From Methanobrevibacter sp. (lineage in GTDB: Archaea > Methanobacteriota > Methanobacteria > Methanobacteriales > Methanobacteriaceae), in the NCBI GenBank assembly GCA_017646885.1, contig JAGCLR010000153.1, positions 59,908 to 123,907 of the forward strand: a stretch of 64,000 bases of DNA, written 5' to 3'. The notes below the pieces were generated by a model. That model had not been told where the DNA came from. It did not search any database and was given only the letters and a program-made list of their open reading frames with translations. The first letter of the stretch is position 1. Each line of letters starts with the position of its first letter. The translations under genes and the position numbers were made by a program. Positions 50,376 through 58,128 of this stretch are shown in pieces.

Positions 50376-51878
50376 ATGCTCGTAAAATCAGACGAAAAGC
50401 CGTTTAACATTTCTTGTGATTTCCAGGATTGGACATTGGATGACCCGAATCCTGGTCGCCGCGAATTTTTCGCAACCGTTATGGATGCGATGGAAAACAA
50501 TGAATCTGGGTTCGCCACTTTCTCTGTTGGTGTGCCGATGGAAGAAGGTGTTGGTGGTTATTTCACTAATACTTTGAATTTGGACCAGATCAACCTTCCA
50601 CGAATTGCTGTCCCAGACATTGCGACTAAAACCATTAAGTTCGTGGACGAAAAGGTTTCTGCTGACTTTATGAAGGAACATCCTGATTATGAACCAATGA
50701 CTGCTGAAAAGGCTTTTGCTATTTTCGTTCACGAAGCATGTCATTTCCTTCATTTCTCCCGTGACCAGGGCGAATTTACTAGCCCGCTTATGAAGGGCAA
50801 ATCCTACACGATGGAACAGCTCATTCATTCACCGAAGGTCCGCCGCGAAGCAGAATTTGAAGCTGGTTATCGTTCTGTTTATTACAATGCTATTCACCGC
50901 TTGTATCCTGAGGGTGACCGCACTATCCTTGAAACCAACATTACGAATATGATGAACTACGATAAGCAGAATCAGAGCCGTGAATGGTGGGATAAGTATC
51001 GTGAAATCATTAAGCCTTGGATGAAGGACCTTCGTGACGAAAAGGGACATCTGGTTCTTGACAATCAGGGCAAGGTTGTTAAGAGTGGTGAAGTTGAAGA
51101 TTTGGATTCATACAGAGCATTTGTGGATGGACTCATTTCCAAGGTTGAAAAGTTCACAGAATGGGCAGATCCGAAACACGAAATCAAGGGTGTGTTGGAC
51201 TATGAACTTGCTACGGTTGCTGAAACTCCTGTTGATGACGAATTGGAAAAGGCTATCGCACTTATTCGTGCCCGTGGTTTGAATGTAACCAAGGACGATG
51301 GAACCAGTGTGGATGCCGACCCGAATGACAATCTCCAGGCACAAACTGGTGTGGACCCGCAGCTGATGCAACAGATGCAACAGACCGCAAAGAATTTGGG
51401 TCAGGCCATCAATAACGCACAGTCTAATGGAATTGGTCTGGAAAACTCTCCCGATTTCATTAAGAACTTCATTGACTTGAATGATCAGCTTGCTGCTAGC
51501 GGATTGTGTGACGATGGCTCGGACGATGACGATGACAATTCAAACGGTTCTGAATATGACTTTGGTTCACTCTCACCGGCTCCTGTTGGTGATTTGAATT
51601 GTGAAGTTGAAATTGTTGAGAACGATGGCACCGACACAAAGACAGTAATTGGAAAGGTCAATGTTACACTAACACAACCTGAATTTGTGGATTTGTTGAA
51701 TGGTTATAAGTATTCCAAACAGGATGAAGAAGCCGTCTTTGACAGAATGTTTTGCGATACTCTAACTGATGCTGTAGAAACGCAGTTGAATGTTCAGTAT
51801 GGTGATTACGATTTTGGTGATACTGTAGCAACAGACCAAAATGGTAACAAGTATTACATTAACAATCCCTGGTTTTAA
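50376..51878 (+). CDS. Predicted zinc metallopeptidase with acidic linker
   Basis: 500 residues. 'FAIFVHEACHFLHF' is an HExxH zinc site at about residue 118, and a Glu in 'RREAEFEAGYRSVYY' about 45 residues later could be the third ligand (gluzincin type). Residues about 385-400 are an Asp run, and the C-terminal 110 residues are beta-rich. It could be a processing protease. Its proximity to the VWA/AAA+ pair is suggestive only. Confidence 0.6.
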   Translation: MLVKSDEKPFNISCDFQDWTLDDPNPGRREFFATVMDAMENNESGFATFSVGVPMEEGVGGYFTNTLNLDQINLPRIAVPDIATKTIKFVDEKVSADFMKEHPDYEPMTAEKAFAIFVHEACHFLHFSRDQGEFTSPLMKGKSYTMEQLIHSPKVRREAEFEAGYRSVYYNAIHRLYPEGDRTILETNITNMMNYDKQNQSREWWDKYREIIKPWMKDLRDEKGHLVLDNQGKVVKSGEVEDLDSYRAFVDGLISKVEKFTEWADPKHEIKGVLDYELATVAETPVDDELEKAIALIRARGLNVTKDDGTSVDADPNDNLQAQTGVDPQLMQQMQQTAKNLGQAINNAQSNGIGLENSPDFIKNFIDLNDQLAASGLCDDGSDDDDDNSNGSEYDFGSLSPAPVGDLNCEVEIVENDGTDTKTVIGKVNVTLTQPEFVDLLNGYKYSKQDEEAVFDRMFCDTLTDAVETQLNVQYGDYDFGDTVATDQNGNKYYINNPWF

Positions 51879-51899
51879 CAACTAATAAGGAGTAAAGAA

Positions 51900-52169
51900 A
51901 TGGTTACAATTTATCACGAAGAATTTTTGAAGACTGCCGACCAGAAGATTAAGGAAATCAACACTCTTAATCAGGCTGGGAAGAAGGTTGAAGCCGCCAA
52001 GGCTAGTTTGGAATTTGCGAAGTTCAAGGTCGCATATTACGAACAGTTTGTCAGTGGCTCAGATCCCATCACGAATTATGAAAAGATTTATGATGACGAT
52101 TATTACTGGGCTTTGATTGGTTTGGCAAATGCCCGTGATAAGTGTATGGATTTGGGTATCTACGAATAG
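51900..52169 (+). CDS. Unknown small helical protein
   Basis: 89 residues, helical, acidic C-terminal half (YEKIYDDDYYWALIGLAN), ribosome site AAGGAG. Function unknown. The 208 nt that follow are non-coding apart from the next promoter. Confidence 0.6.
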   Translation: MVTIYHEEFLKTADQKIKEINTLNQAGKKVEAAKASLEFAKFKVAYYEQFVSGSDPITNYEKIYDDDYYWALIGLANARDKCMDLGIYE

Positions 52170-52287
52170 TTTTTCCTTCCTTTTATTTGGCAGGACTGGC
52201 TCGTTACTGGGTCAGTTTTGTTGTTTTAGTATAGTTAATTGACCAGATTAAACTGCCACGTACCGCTCAAGTACTGCGAAAGTGGAT

Positions 52288-52343
52288 TGTAAACTATATT
52301 TTACACTATTTTTATTGACAATAATCGCAGTTTTAACTATATT
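52288..52343 (+). promoter_or_regulatory. Dyad + TTGACA/TATATT promoter
   Basis: Dyad 52288-52305, -35 TTGACA 52315-52320 (9 bp away), 17-bp spacer, -10 TATATT 52338-52343. Confidence 0.85.
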
Positions 52344-52377
52344 TACTATGTAAAAAAGAAAATAAGAGGTTAACAAT

Positions 52378-52632
52378 ATGGCAATTACGAAAGAACAAGA
52401 AATGAAGGTTTGGGAATACATCAACAAATTCAATGAACAAAACTCACCTAAGCCTGGTACTCGTTCCTGCGTTCAAATCTCTTGCTGGTCTAAGTATCTC
52501 CGCAAGCAACCGAATGGTGCTATGTTTTCTATCACATTCAAGGAAAACTTCCACGGTCAAGAAAAATTTTCTAAACTTGAATATGTATCTGCTGAACAGA
52601 TGCTCACCTACTTGGAAATTCACACTCGCTAA
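52378..52632 (+). CDS. Unknown small protein
   Basis: 84 residues: an N-terminal helix, a core with two Cys (TRSCVQISCWSKYL) and strands. The leader is AGAGGTTAAC. Function unknown. Confidence 0.6.
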   Translation: MAITKEQEMKVWEYINKFNEQNSPKPGTRSCVQISCWSKYLRKQPNGAMFSITFKENFHGQEKFSKLEYVSAEQMLTYLEIHTR

Positions 52633-52645
52633 TAAGGATTGAACT

Positions 52646-52825
52646 ATGGCTAAAAAGATTGTAATTGAATTATGGGTTGAACCCTTGACTAAGTCCGGGA
52701 ACTACTTCAATTTCTTGGATAATGTGGATGAATTTATAGCAGGAATCGCAAAGAATGGTTTGTCAGGCATCGGCGAAGAAAGCTATGACTTGGACATTGT
52801 AGATACTGACGCAAGGAGAGGCTAA
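52646..52825 (+). CDS. Small unknown protein
   Basis: 59 residues starting MAKKIVIELWVEPLTKSGNY, a beta-alpha unit, behind TAAGGA. Its stop overlaps the next start (TAATG). Function unknown. Confidence 0.6.
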   Translation: MAKKIVIELWVEPLTKSGNYFNFLDNVDEFIAGIAKNGLSGIGEESYDLDIVDTDARRG

Positions 52826-53424
52826 TGTTTAAAGACGATGACGAAATGGATTTTGAAGATTTCAAGCGAAATCTGAGCAAGGACCCTATGGGTGAATACG
52901 AACAGGACGAACTCCTGGAATCGTGCCGTAAGAATTTCCCTGAGAAGATCCGAAACAAAGAAGCTCAAAAGATTTACAACGAAGCTATCAACGAACAAGG
53001 TCCCAAAAAGATTTTCAAAATGATTACTGATTTCAAGTATGCGTTTGCCGATGATAAGACCGACGCAGAAGAAGATGTAATGATGAGAATTGCTTCTCGT
53101 CTCGGTATGAATTTGAATGAAATGCTTTTTGACCGAATGGTGAATGACCAGCTGAAGTGTACCGATGGTGTGAATGGGGCTTTGGTGATGTCACTCGCAG
53201 TTGCTAATAAGGGTAAATGTAAGGACCCGGAACTCCAGCGCTATTTGATTGACAAGTTCCCGAAGATTAAGCGTCATTTCGGTAAGTGCGGTGAACTCGC
53301 ATTTATGGCTTTCTGTTCACAGTTAATGATGTATGAACACTTTGTGGATGAAATGATTTTCAAGGAAAAGGTTTACACAGAAATTGCTCAAATTGAACGT
53401 GAACCTATTCCGGAGAAGAAGTAA
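52825..53424 (+). CDS. Unknown helical protein
   Basis: 199 residues, largely helical and charged. N-terminal acidic stretch (KDDDEMDFEDFKRN), Cys-containing helices around 110-160. The stop overlaps the next ATG. Function unknown. Confidence 0.6.
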   Translation: MFKDDDEMDFEDFKRNLSKDPMGEYEQDELLESCRKNFPEKIRNKEAQKIYNEAINEQGPKKIFKMITDFKYAFADDKTDAEEDVMMRIASRLGMNLNEMLFDRMVNDQLKCTDGVNGALVMSLAVANKGKCKDPELQRYLIDKFPKIKRHFGKCGELAFMAFCSQLMMYEHFVDEMIFKEKVYTEIAQIEREPIPEKK

Positions 53425-53954
53425 TGAAACCAGCACTATCTGCTTGTAAAGATGTAATTAACATACTTACACAGTATACAGTTAATAACACCGACATTTT
53501 CATTATGAAAGGTTGGGAACTTTATGAATGGAATAATTACGAATCTTACAAAGACTATGAAGCACACAGACAACTGGTGGAAACTATACTTCCGATTTCA
53601 CTTGAAGTTCATGTAGCCCGTATAATGCCTATCTGTTTTATACCACAAGAATCTTCATGTACTTTAAGGGATTTTGCGTTTTGGGGACCTGGAGATCAGT
53701 ATGGGAACAAGCCATATTATGTTGTGAAGTTCCGACATTGGGTTCCAGCATTAGGTGGAAGTATTCGTTTTGAAACATATAATGTAGAAAACCTAAAAGC
53801 CGCCAAGGAACTCATTGACGATTATTGTAAACTGCCAATTAAGAGTAAGGCGGACACCTACAAGTATAAGGACAAAATTGAGGCTTTTATTAACAAATGG
53901 GAAAAGCTAAGTAAAGAATTATACAGAAAAGTACAAATGGGTCAAGATTTCTAA
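53424..53954 (+). CDS. DF-tail protein outside the main cluster
   Basis: 176 residues: N-terminal helix, beta-rich middle (PYYVVKFRHWVPALGGSIRFET), C-terminal helix ending YRKVQMGQDF. Same architecture as the 34-38 kb family. The sequence after its stop is non-coding. Confidence 0.55.
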   Translation: MKPALSACKDVINILTQYTVNNTDIFIMKGWELYEWNNYESYKDYEAHRQLVETILPISLEVHVARIMPICFIPQESSCTLRDFAFWGPGDQYGNKPYYVVKFRHWVPALGGSIRFETYNVENLKAAKELIDDYCKLPIKSKADTYKYKDKIEAFINKWEKLSKELYRKVQMGQDF

Positions 53955-53975
53955 AAAATTTATTATATATACTAT

Positions 53976-54050
53976 ATGAATTTAATAATTAATACACAAG
54001 TTAGATTGCCTAAACACTATTTGGAGGATAGCGGTATTTCTGTTGTGTAA
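53976..54050 (+). CDS. Possible 24-codon peptide
   Basis: ATG to TAA encoding MNLIINTQVRLPKHYLEDSG and four more residues, after an AT-rich TATATA stretch and without a ribosome site. It may be chance. Confidence 0.2.
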   Translation: MNLIINTQVRLPKHYLEDSGISVV

Positions 54051-54082
54051 GTAATTATTTTATTCTAGAAGGAGAACAGGAT

Positions 54083-54112
54083 ACCGCGACATAAAAAATG
54101 TTGCGGTTTTTT
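54083..54112 (+). terminator. Terminator
   Basis: ACCGCGACAT (54083-54092) pairs with ATGTTGCGGT (54098-54107), then T-run. Confidence 0.85.
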
Positions 54113-54149
54113 GTTTAGAAAAATTTACAATAAAATTAACAAAATGGGA

Positions 54150-54178
54150 TTGACAAGGAGGTAGTTAGTTACTATATT
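54150..54178 (+). promoter_or_regulatory. TTGACA/TATATT promoter of a non-coding transcript
   Basis: -35 TTGACA 54150-54155, 17-bp spacer, -10 TATATT 54173-54178. The upstream TTTACA-N6-TTAACA is a degraded dyad. No gene follows before the next promoter. Confidence 0.8.
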
Positions 54179-54184
54179 TTAACC

Positions 54185-54296
54185 TGTAATTGAGAATGAA
54201 TTGAGCCGAGAGCTTGATTAGTAGATTGAAAATTTGCGTTGTGGTTTATGTTTGCTGAAGTGGCGATGAGTTATTGAACAGAAACAATAAACCCAA
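54185..54296 (+). ncRNA. Non-coding segment between two consensus promoters
   Basis: About 112 nt with no open frame. GGTTTAT near 54243 can pair with ATAAACC near 54287 to close a long hairpin. Possibly a small RNA or the 5' part of the tRNA transcript. Confidence 0.35.
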
Positions 54297-54362
54297 TGTA
54301 AATTACAATTTACAAAAAAATCACTAAAAGCGGTTGACAAACCAAATAGATTTTTCTATATT
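54297..54362 (+). promoter_or_regulatory. Dyad + TTGACA/TATATT promoter ahead of tRNA region 2
   Basis: Dyad 54297-54314, -35 TTGACA 54334-54339 (19 bp away), 17-bp spacer, -10 TATATT 54357-54362. Confidence 0.85.
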
Positions 54363-54368
54363 AGTGAA

Positions 54369-54753
54369 TACAATGAGATTGGTTCGTGAAACCAATTAGT
54401 TGATTGAAAAAACGGCTTTTTGATGTGATTGGTAAACAGCACAAGGCATTGATATGCTGAAACTGCTACCATTCACAAATGTTCAAAACTATGGGACTGA
54501 CGAAAGTGACTACACCCAAATGGCAATTATCCCAGGGAAGTGTGTAGTTGTGGGAAGAGCCCTGAAAAATGTGGAATATCCTTCTTGAAATTCCACCATA
54601 GTTTAGCAACCCAACTTAGTTGTTAAATGATTTTGAAATTGCAGGATTCCATAGTAGTGAATTAATCAAACTGAATGAAAGAACAAGATGCTATGTGATG
54701 TTTCATTTAAGTGATTTGTTTGAACCGAGAAGGAACAACTCGTAAAACCAAAC
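54369..54753 (+). ncRNA. Hairpin-rich non-coding leader before tRNA-Lys
   Basis: About 385 nt without a gene. Pairings visible: ATTGGTT/AACCAAT near 54378-54396, GACTACAC/GTGTAGTT (54508-54515 with 54542-54549) and GTGGAAT/ATTCCAC (54571-54577 with 54590-54596). Density of perfect stems is well above chance for AT-rich DNA. Function unknown. Confidence 0.45.
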
Positions 54754-55047
54754 GGATTTGTAACTCAGTTGGTAGAGTACCACACTTTCACAAATGGAAG
54801 CTTTCATTGGAAACGATGAAATGAACACTACCCTAAAACGGTGAACGCTCAACATTGAATAAATGCTGCCAACGCCGTGCTAAATCATACATTTAGTATG
54901 TAAATGTGTAGAGACTGTAGAGGTAGAACCTAAAACTAATGGTTATGGTTATAACACAGTCCAGACTACAAACATTCTTATGAATGGTAACGAAAGTTAT
55001 AGTAGCAGGTAATGTGGGAGTCGCGGGTTCGAGCCCCGCCAAATCCA
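54754..55047 (+). tRNA. tRNA-Lys(TTT) interrupted by a group I intron
   Basis: Exon 1 54754-54788: GGATTTG, D arm ACTC/GAGT, CCACA then CTTT. Exon 2 55010-55047: TAA, TGTGG, variable GAGTC, T arm GCGGG-TTCGAGC-CCCGC, CAAATCC, A. Joined, the anticodon loop is CTTTTAA, identical to the E. coli tRNA-Lys loop, and all stems pair. Confidence 0.85.
54789..55009 (+). other. Group I intron (221 nt, no ORF)
   Basis: The 5' exon ends ...CTTT and the intron's guide GAAG (in GGAAG near 54797) pairs with it, leaving the required terminal U-G wobble. The intron ends in G (55009). AGACT (near 54912) and AGTCC (near 54959) are the P7 strands in R/S-like contexts. Splice sites were set by restoring the tRNA anticodon loop. 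Confidence 0.75.
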
Positions 55048-55065
55048 TTATTAAAAATGAAAAAT

Positions 55066-55120
55066 TGAGGGACAACTGGCTCTAACCAGCTGACAAGATT
55101 TCTCAACTTGTCTAACCTCA
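55066..55120 (+). ncRNA. tRNA-like element lacking a T arm
   Basis: Closing stem TGAGG/CCTCA (55066-55070 with 55116-55120) encloses two hairpins, CTGG-CTCTAA-CCAG and GACAAG-ATTTCTCAA-CTTGTC. It lies between tRNA-Lys and a homing gene and overlaps the late box of that gene. Confidence 0.35.
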
Positions 55121-55126
55121 TAAATA
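55119..55126 (+). promoter_or_regulatory. T4-type late promoter (CATAAATA) for HNH gene
   Basis: The ATG at 55167 lies 40 nt downstream after an AAAGGAG site. Confidence 0.6.
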
Positions 55127-55166
55127 AAATGTTGTTAGAGCAACATTAAAGATAAAAGGAGATAAA

Positions 55167-55941
55167 ATGAATTACGAAAAGATATATTATAAGATTATAA
55201 ACAGAGCAATTTTTGAAGAAAATTTTGGACTTAGATATAAAGGTAATGGTTCTTATTATGAATCACATCATATAATTCCAAGATCACTTGGTCGGTACTG
55301 ATGAATCAAAAAATCTTGCATTATTAACTTCAAAAGAACATTATTTGTGTCATTGGTTACTTGTTAAAAGAAATGAAGTTGGTTCAGTAGCTAGAAAGAA
55401 GATGATAAAAGCTTGGTTTATAATGGCTGCTGTTGGTGATACAAATAGACCAACAATAAATATGAATACTTATGCTAAGTATAAAGAAGAATTTAGTTAT
55501 GTTATGTCTGAATCACAAAAAGGACATAAAAATTCTCAATATGGTAAACATTGGTACACAAATAGAAATACAGGTGAATGTAAACGATTTAAAGAAAACC
55601 CTGATGAAACTTGGATTTTAGGAAAAAATTGGTTTGAAAACCAAAAAATTTATTCTTTAAAAACGAAAAAACCAGGTTATACTATTAAAGGTTTTGAATT
55701 TTATAAAGAAAAAATTAAAAATAATGCTAAGGTTAATGAACTGTGGACAAAACAAAAATGGAATGAATTTCATAACTCAGATTGTGAATCTATACATGAT
55801 TTTTATTTAAAAGGATTATGTGAATTTTCTTGGGTGGTTTTAACTAATAGATTTAAACAATTTATTCCAATTTATATTAAAATTGCTGTACAAGGAAAAA
55901 TATTTAGTCCAGATAAAACTTTGATAAATGTATATGAATAA
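55167..55941 (+). CDS. HNH homing endonuclease split by a +1 frameshift
   Basis: The first frame begins at ATG 55167 (MNYEKIYYKIINRAIFEE) and reaches the HNH motif 'SHHIIPRSLG' before ending at GGT CGG TAC TGA. The second frame continues 'GTDESKNLALLTSKEHYLCHWLL', exactly the rest of the HNH core seen in the 22379 gene. Skipping the C at 55293 restores a 257-residue protein. Either decayed, recoded or a sequence error; the same configuration occurs in gp55 and at 58183. Confidence 0.75.
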
Positions 55942-56089
55942 AATGTAATTTTTAGAGAAAATCAAATCAAGCGGGATGTTAGACTGTTACTTCCGAAACA
56001 GATGATTCGTCCCCGCCCGTCTAAAAGATGAATGTGAAGGCCACCGGCGCTGCTCCGAAAAATGCAGGATGATTTGACAAAATGGAAAA

Positions 56090-56164
56090 CGGGGTATAGG
56101 CTAACCTGGTTAAGTCGCTCGGCTTGGGACCGAGAGATTGCTGGTTCAAATCCAGCTATCCCGA
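56090..56164 (+). tRNA. tRNA-Pro(TGG)
   Basis: Acceptor CGGGGTA/TATCCCG, anticodon stem CTCGG/CCGAG with loop CTTGGGA, T arm GCTGG-TTCAAAT-CCAGC. Confidence 0.95.
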
Positions 56165-56169
56165 CGAAT

Positions 56170-56808
56170 ATGAAATGCGAATGTTGTGGAAAAGAAATAC
56201 TTTCCATATTTGGTTCAGGACGATTTTGTTCTAGAAGTTGTGCGAACGCAAGAAAACACACTGAAGAGCAAAAACAGAAAATTTCTAGGAAATTAAAACG
56301 ATTACCAGATAAATTTTGTTTAGATTGTCACTCCAAATTGGAAAGAAGAAATAGTACTGGATACTGTCAAATATGTTGTAGAAAACATAGGAAAATTTCT
56401 GATACTCAAAAAGAAAAACTTCGTAAAATTCAACTTGAAAAAGTTCAAAATGGAACACATAAAGGTTGGGCTACACGAAATATAAAATCTTATGCGGAAC
56501 GATTTTTTGAAACTGTATTAAATAATAACAAAATAAACTTTAATCGTGAAAAGAAAATAGGAAAATACTTTTTAGATTTTGTTATAGGAAATATAGATTT
56601 AGAAATTGATGGCAAACAACACAAATATAAAGACAGAAAAGAATCTGATACTATAAGAGATGAATTTTTAAGAAAACAAGGTTATTTTGTCTATCGTATT
56701 GCTTGGAATGAAATAAAAACTAATGATGGCAAACAAATGATGAAAGATAAAATTGAATTGTTTTTAGATTTTTATGAATTTAATTTGAGTAGTTCATTGG
56801 AACACTGA
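56170..56808 (+). CDS. Vsr-like (EDxHD/DUF559-type) homing endonuclease with zinc motifs
   Basis: 212 residues starting 5 nt after tRNA-Pro. The N-terminal Cys clusters (CECCGKEI...FCSRSC; CLDCHSKL...CQICC) form two likely zinc knuckles. The nuclease core is 'SYAERFFETVLNNNKINFNREKKIGKYFLDFV' then 'DLEIDGKQHKYKDRKESDTIRDEFLRKQGY'. It must be co-transcribed with the tRNA, as no late box is seen. It lacks the NUMOD3 segment of its relatives. Confidence 0.8.
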   Translation: MKCECCGKEILSIFGSGRFCSRSCANARKHTEEQKQKISRKLKRLPDKFCLDCHSKLERRNSTGYCQICCRKHRKISDTQKEKLRKIQLEKVQNGTHKGWATRNIKSYAERFFETVLNNNKINFNREKKIGKYFLDFVIGNIDLEIDGKQHKYKDRKESDTIRDEFLRKQGYFVYRIAWNEIKTNDGKQMMKDKIELFLDFYEFNLSSSLEH

Positions 56809-57326
56809 CTATTAAACACCTGTGAAGTTTTTCAGGAAAAACACCGGTAACCACCGGAGATTGAGGACATTCAACCACCTCCACAGATACCATTAACACT
56901 GCCTAAAGGGGACCTTCCCGGTACCTGGTTGGGTAAGATAGTAAAAAGAATGGTGAAGCCCAAAGACATATAACTCAAATGGAACTAGATAAACAGAAAC
57001 GAAACCTAGGATAGTATTCTGCTAGTTCCACCGGTTTTAAACTCGCTACTGTGCCAAAAGAAAGCGTCTGCGATACGCGCCACCGCAAACCAATGCTGGG
57101 ATAGTTTATGGATAGATAAAACATTTGGCAGTTTGGTAGCATAAGAATGTTGGAATCATGCGAGGAATAAAACAGAGCCGAAGCATGGACCGAGCGCCGT
57201 TTCGTGTCAATTATGATATGGGATGGGGCCCGCATTTAAAACGCAATAGCAGGTAGCCCTGCAATGCAAAGGTGGTAGCCCACTGAGAAGTTGGAACTCT
57301 CGCAAACCAACGAAAGTTTTTGATAT
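56809..57326 (+). ncRNA. 518-nt hairpin-rich gene-free stretch
   Basis: No credible open frame. Contains GGAACTAG/CTAGTTCC (56981-56988 with 57022-57029), GCGT/ACGC near 57064-57078, and small stems with a shared TAGC loop near 57251-57282 (GCAGG/CCTGC, GGTGG/CCACT). D-arm-like text occurs near 57126-57142. Could hold degraded or undetected tRNAs or another RNA. Confidence 0.35.
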
Positions 57327-57411
57327 GCTAGTTTCGGATAGTGGTCAATTCCTGGAGACTGTAAATCTCCCGCCCCCTGGGCTTTCGGTGGTCCGAATCC
57401 ACCAGCTAGCA
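57327..57411 (+). tRNA. tRNA-Tyr(GTA)
   Basis: Acceptor GCTAGTT/AGCTAGC, anticodon stem GGAGA/TCTCC with loop CTGTAAA, long variable arm normal for bacterial Tyr, T arm GGTGG-TCCGAAT-CCACC. Confidence 0.9.
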
Positions 57412-57421
57412 CTAATAAAAT

Positions 57422-57495
57422 GCACCCGTAGCTCAGTTGGATAGAGCAGTTGCCTTCTAAGCAACGGGTCGCAGGTTCAAATCCTGCCGGGTGTA
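57422..57495 (+). tRNA. tRNA-Arg(TCT)
   Basis: Acceptor GCACCCG/CGGGTGT with G1-T72, anticodon stem GTTGC/GCAAC with loop CTTCTAA, T arm GCAGG-TTCAAAT-CCTGC. Confidence 0.95.
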
Positions 57496-57766
57496 CGAAT
57501 TTAATTTGTGTGAAGATGCACAAATAAACGAAATTGCTGGTTAGTTTACAAGCGATTAGTGGCGGACGTCAAACTCTGCTGCAAGGTTCACAACCGTTTC
57601 GCTAGAGGTAAAAAACAGGTTGGGGCATGGGCGCTGGCTCCCCGTAAAAACAGGTTGCGAAATAAAGAATCCTACCCGAGACCCTCTAATCGGACAGCAT
57701 GACTTAGGTGATAAAGTTCGTACCACGGACCTGATGGATGTCCGTAATCACCAATTCATCACTCTC
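57496..57766 (+). other. 270-nt gene-free spacer between tRNAs
   Basis: No open frame or recognisable RNA. A few short stems are present (ACGGAC/GTCCGT near 57724-57745). Nothing firm can be assigned. Confidence 0.3.
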
Positions 57767-57843
57767 TGGGGTATAGCCAAGCTGGTAAGGCGGGAGCCTT
57801 TGAAGCTCTGATTCTTTCCCTGGTTCAAATCCAGGTACCCCAA
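57767..57843 (+). tRNA. tRNA-Gln(TTG)
   Basis: Acceptor TGGGGTA/TACCCCA as in E. coli tRNA-Gln, loop CTTTGAA, T arm CCTGG-TTCAAAT-CCAGG. The variable loop is 9 nt. Confidence 0.85.
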
Positions 57844-57908
57844 CGAAAGTAACGGCGGGTGCAAATCCCCCAAGCAGAGAGCAACTGCGATATTAAGACA
57901 AACTAAAT

Positions 57909-57984
57909 CCAGGTGTATCCGCTCGCTCTTATAAGGCGTAGAAACGGTAATGGTTACATAGGGGTTCAAGTCCCTTGACCTGGA
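57909..57984 (+). tRNA. Degenerate tRNA, probably Ile(TAT)
   Basis: Acceptor CCAGGTG/GACCTGG (last pair mismatched), anticodon stem CGCT/GGCG with loop CTTATAA, T arm AGGGG-TTCAAGT-CCCTT. The D arm is nearly absent and the variable region is 21 nt with GTAA-TGG-TTAC. May be a pseudogene. Confidence 0.4.
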
Positions 57985-58017
57985 CTATACTGTGATGGAA
58001 TTGGTAAACACAGAAAT

Positions 58018-58025
58018 TATAAATA
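58018..58025 (+). promoter_or_regulatory. T4-type late promoter (TATAAATA) at a tRNA
   Basis: It ends 6 nt before the first base of tRNA-Leu(TAA) at 58032, the expected initiation distance, so transcription could define the tRNA 5' end. Confidence 0.55.
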
Positions 58026-58031
58026 AATTAG

Positions 58032-58105
58032 GGCTGGATAGCCCAACTGGCAGAGGCATTGGTCTTAAAAACCATTCAGTGTGGGTCCGAATCCCTCTCC
58101 AGCTA
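58032..58105 (+). tRNA. tRNA-Leu(TAA) with short variable loop
   Basis: Acceptor GGCTGGA/TCCAGCT, loop CTTAAAA, variable TCAGT only, T arm GTGGG/CCCTC with one mismatch, discriminator A. Confidence 0.75.
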
Positions 58106-58128
58106 CTATTTAATTATGAGGAATGTGT

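Noticed and set aside
52170..52287. Terminator in the spacer after the 51900 gene
   Set aside because: ACTG..CAGT and short GC pairs near 52190-52215 with TTTTGTTGTTTT are suggestive, but the stem is interrupted and short, so it was not called.
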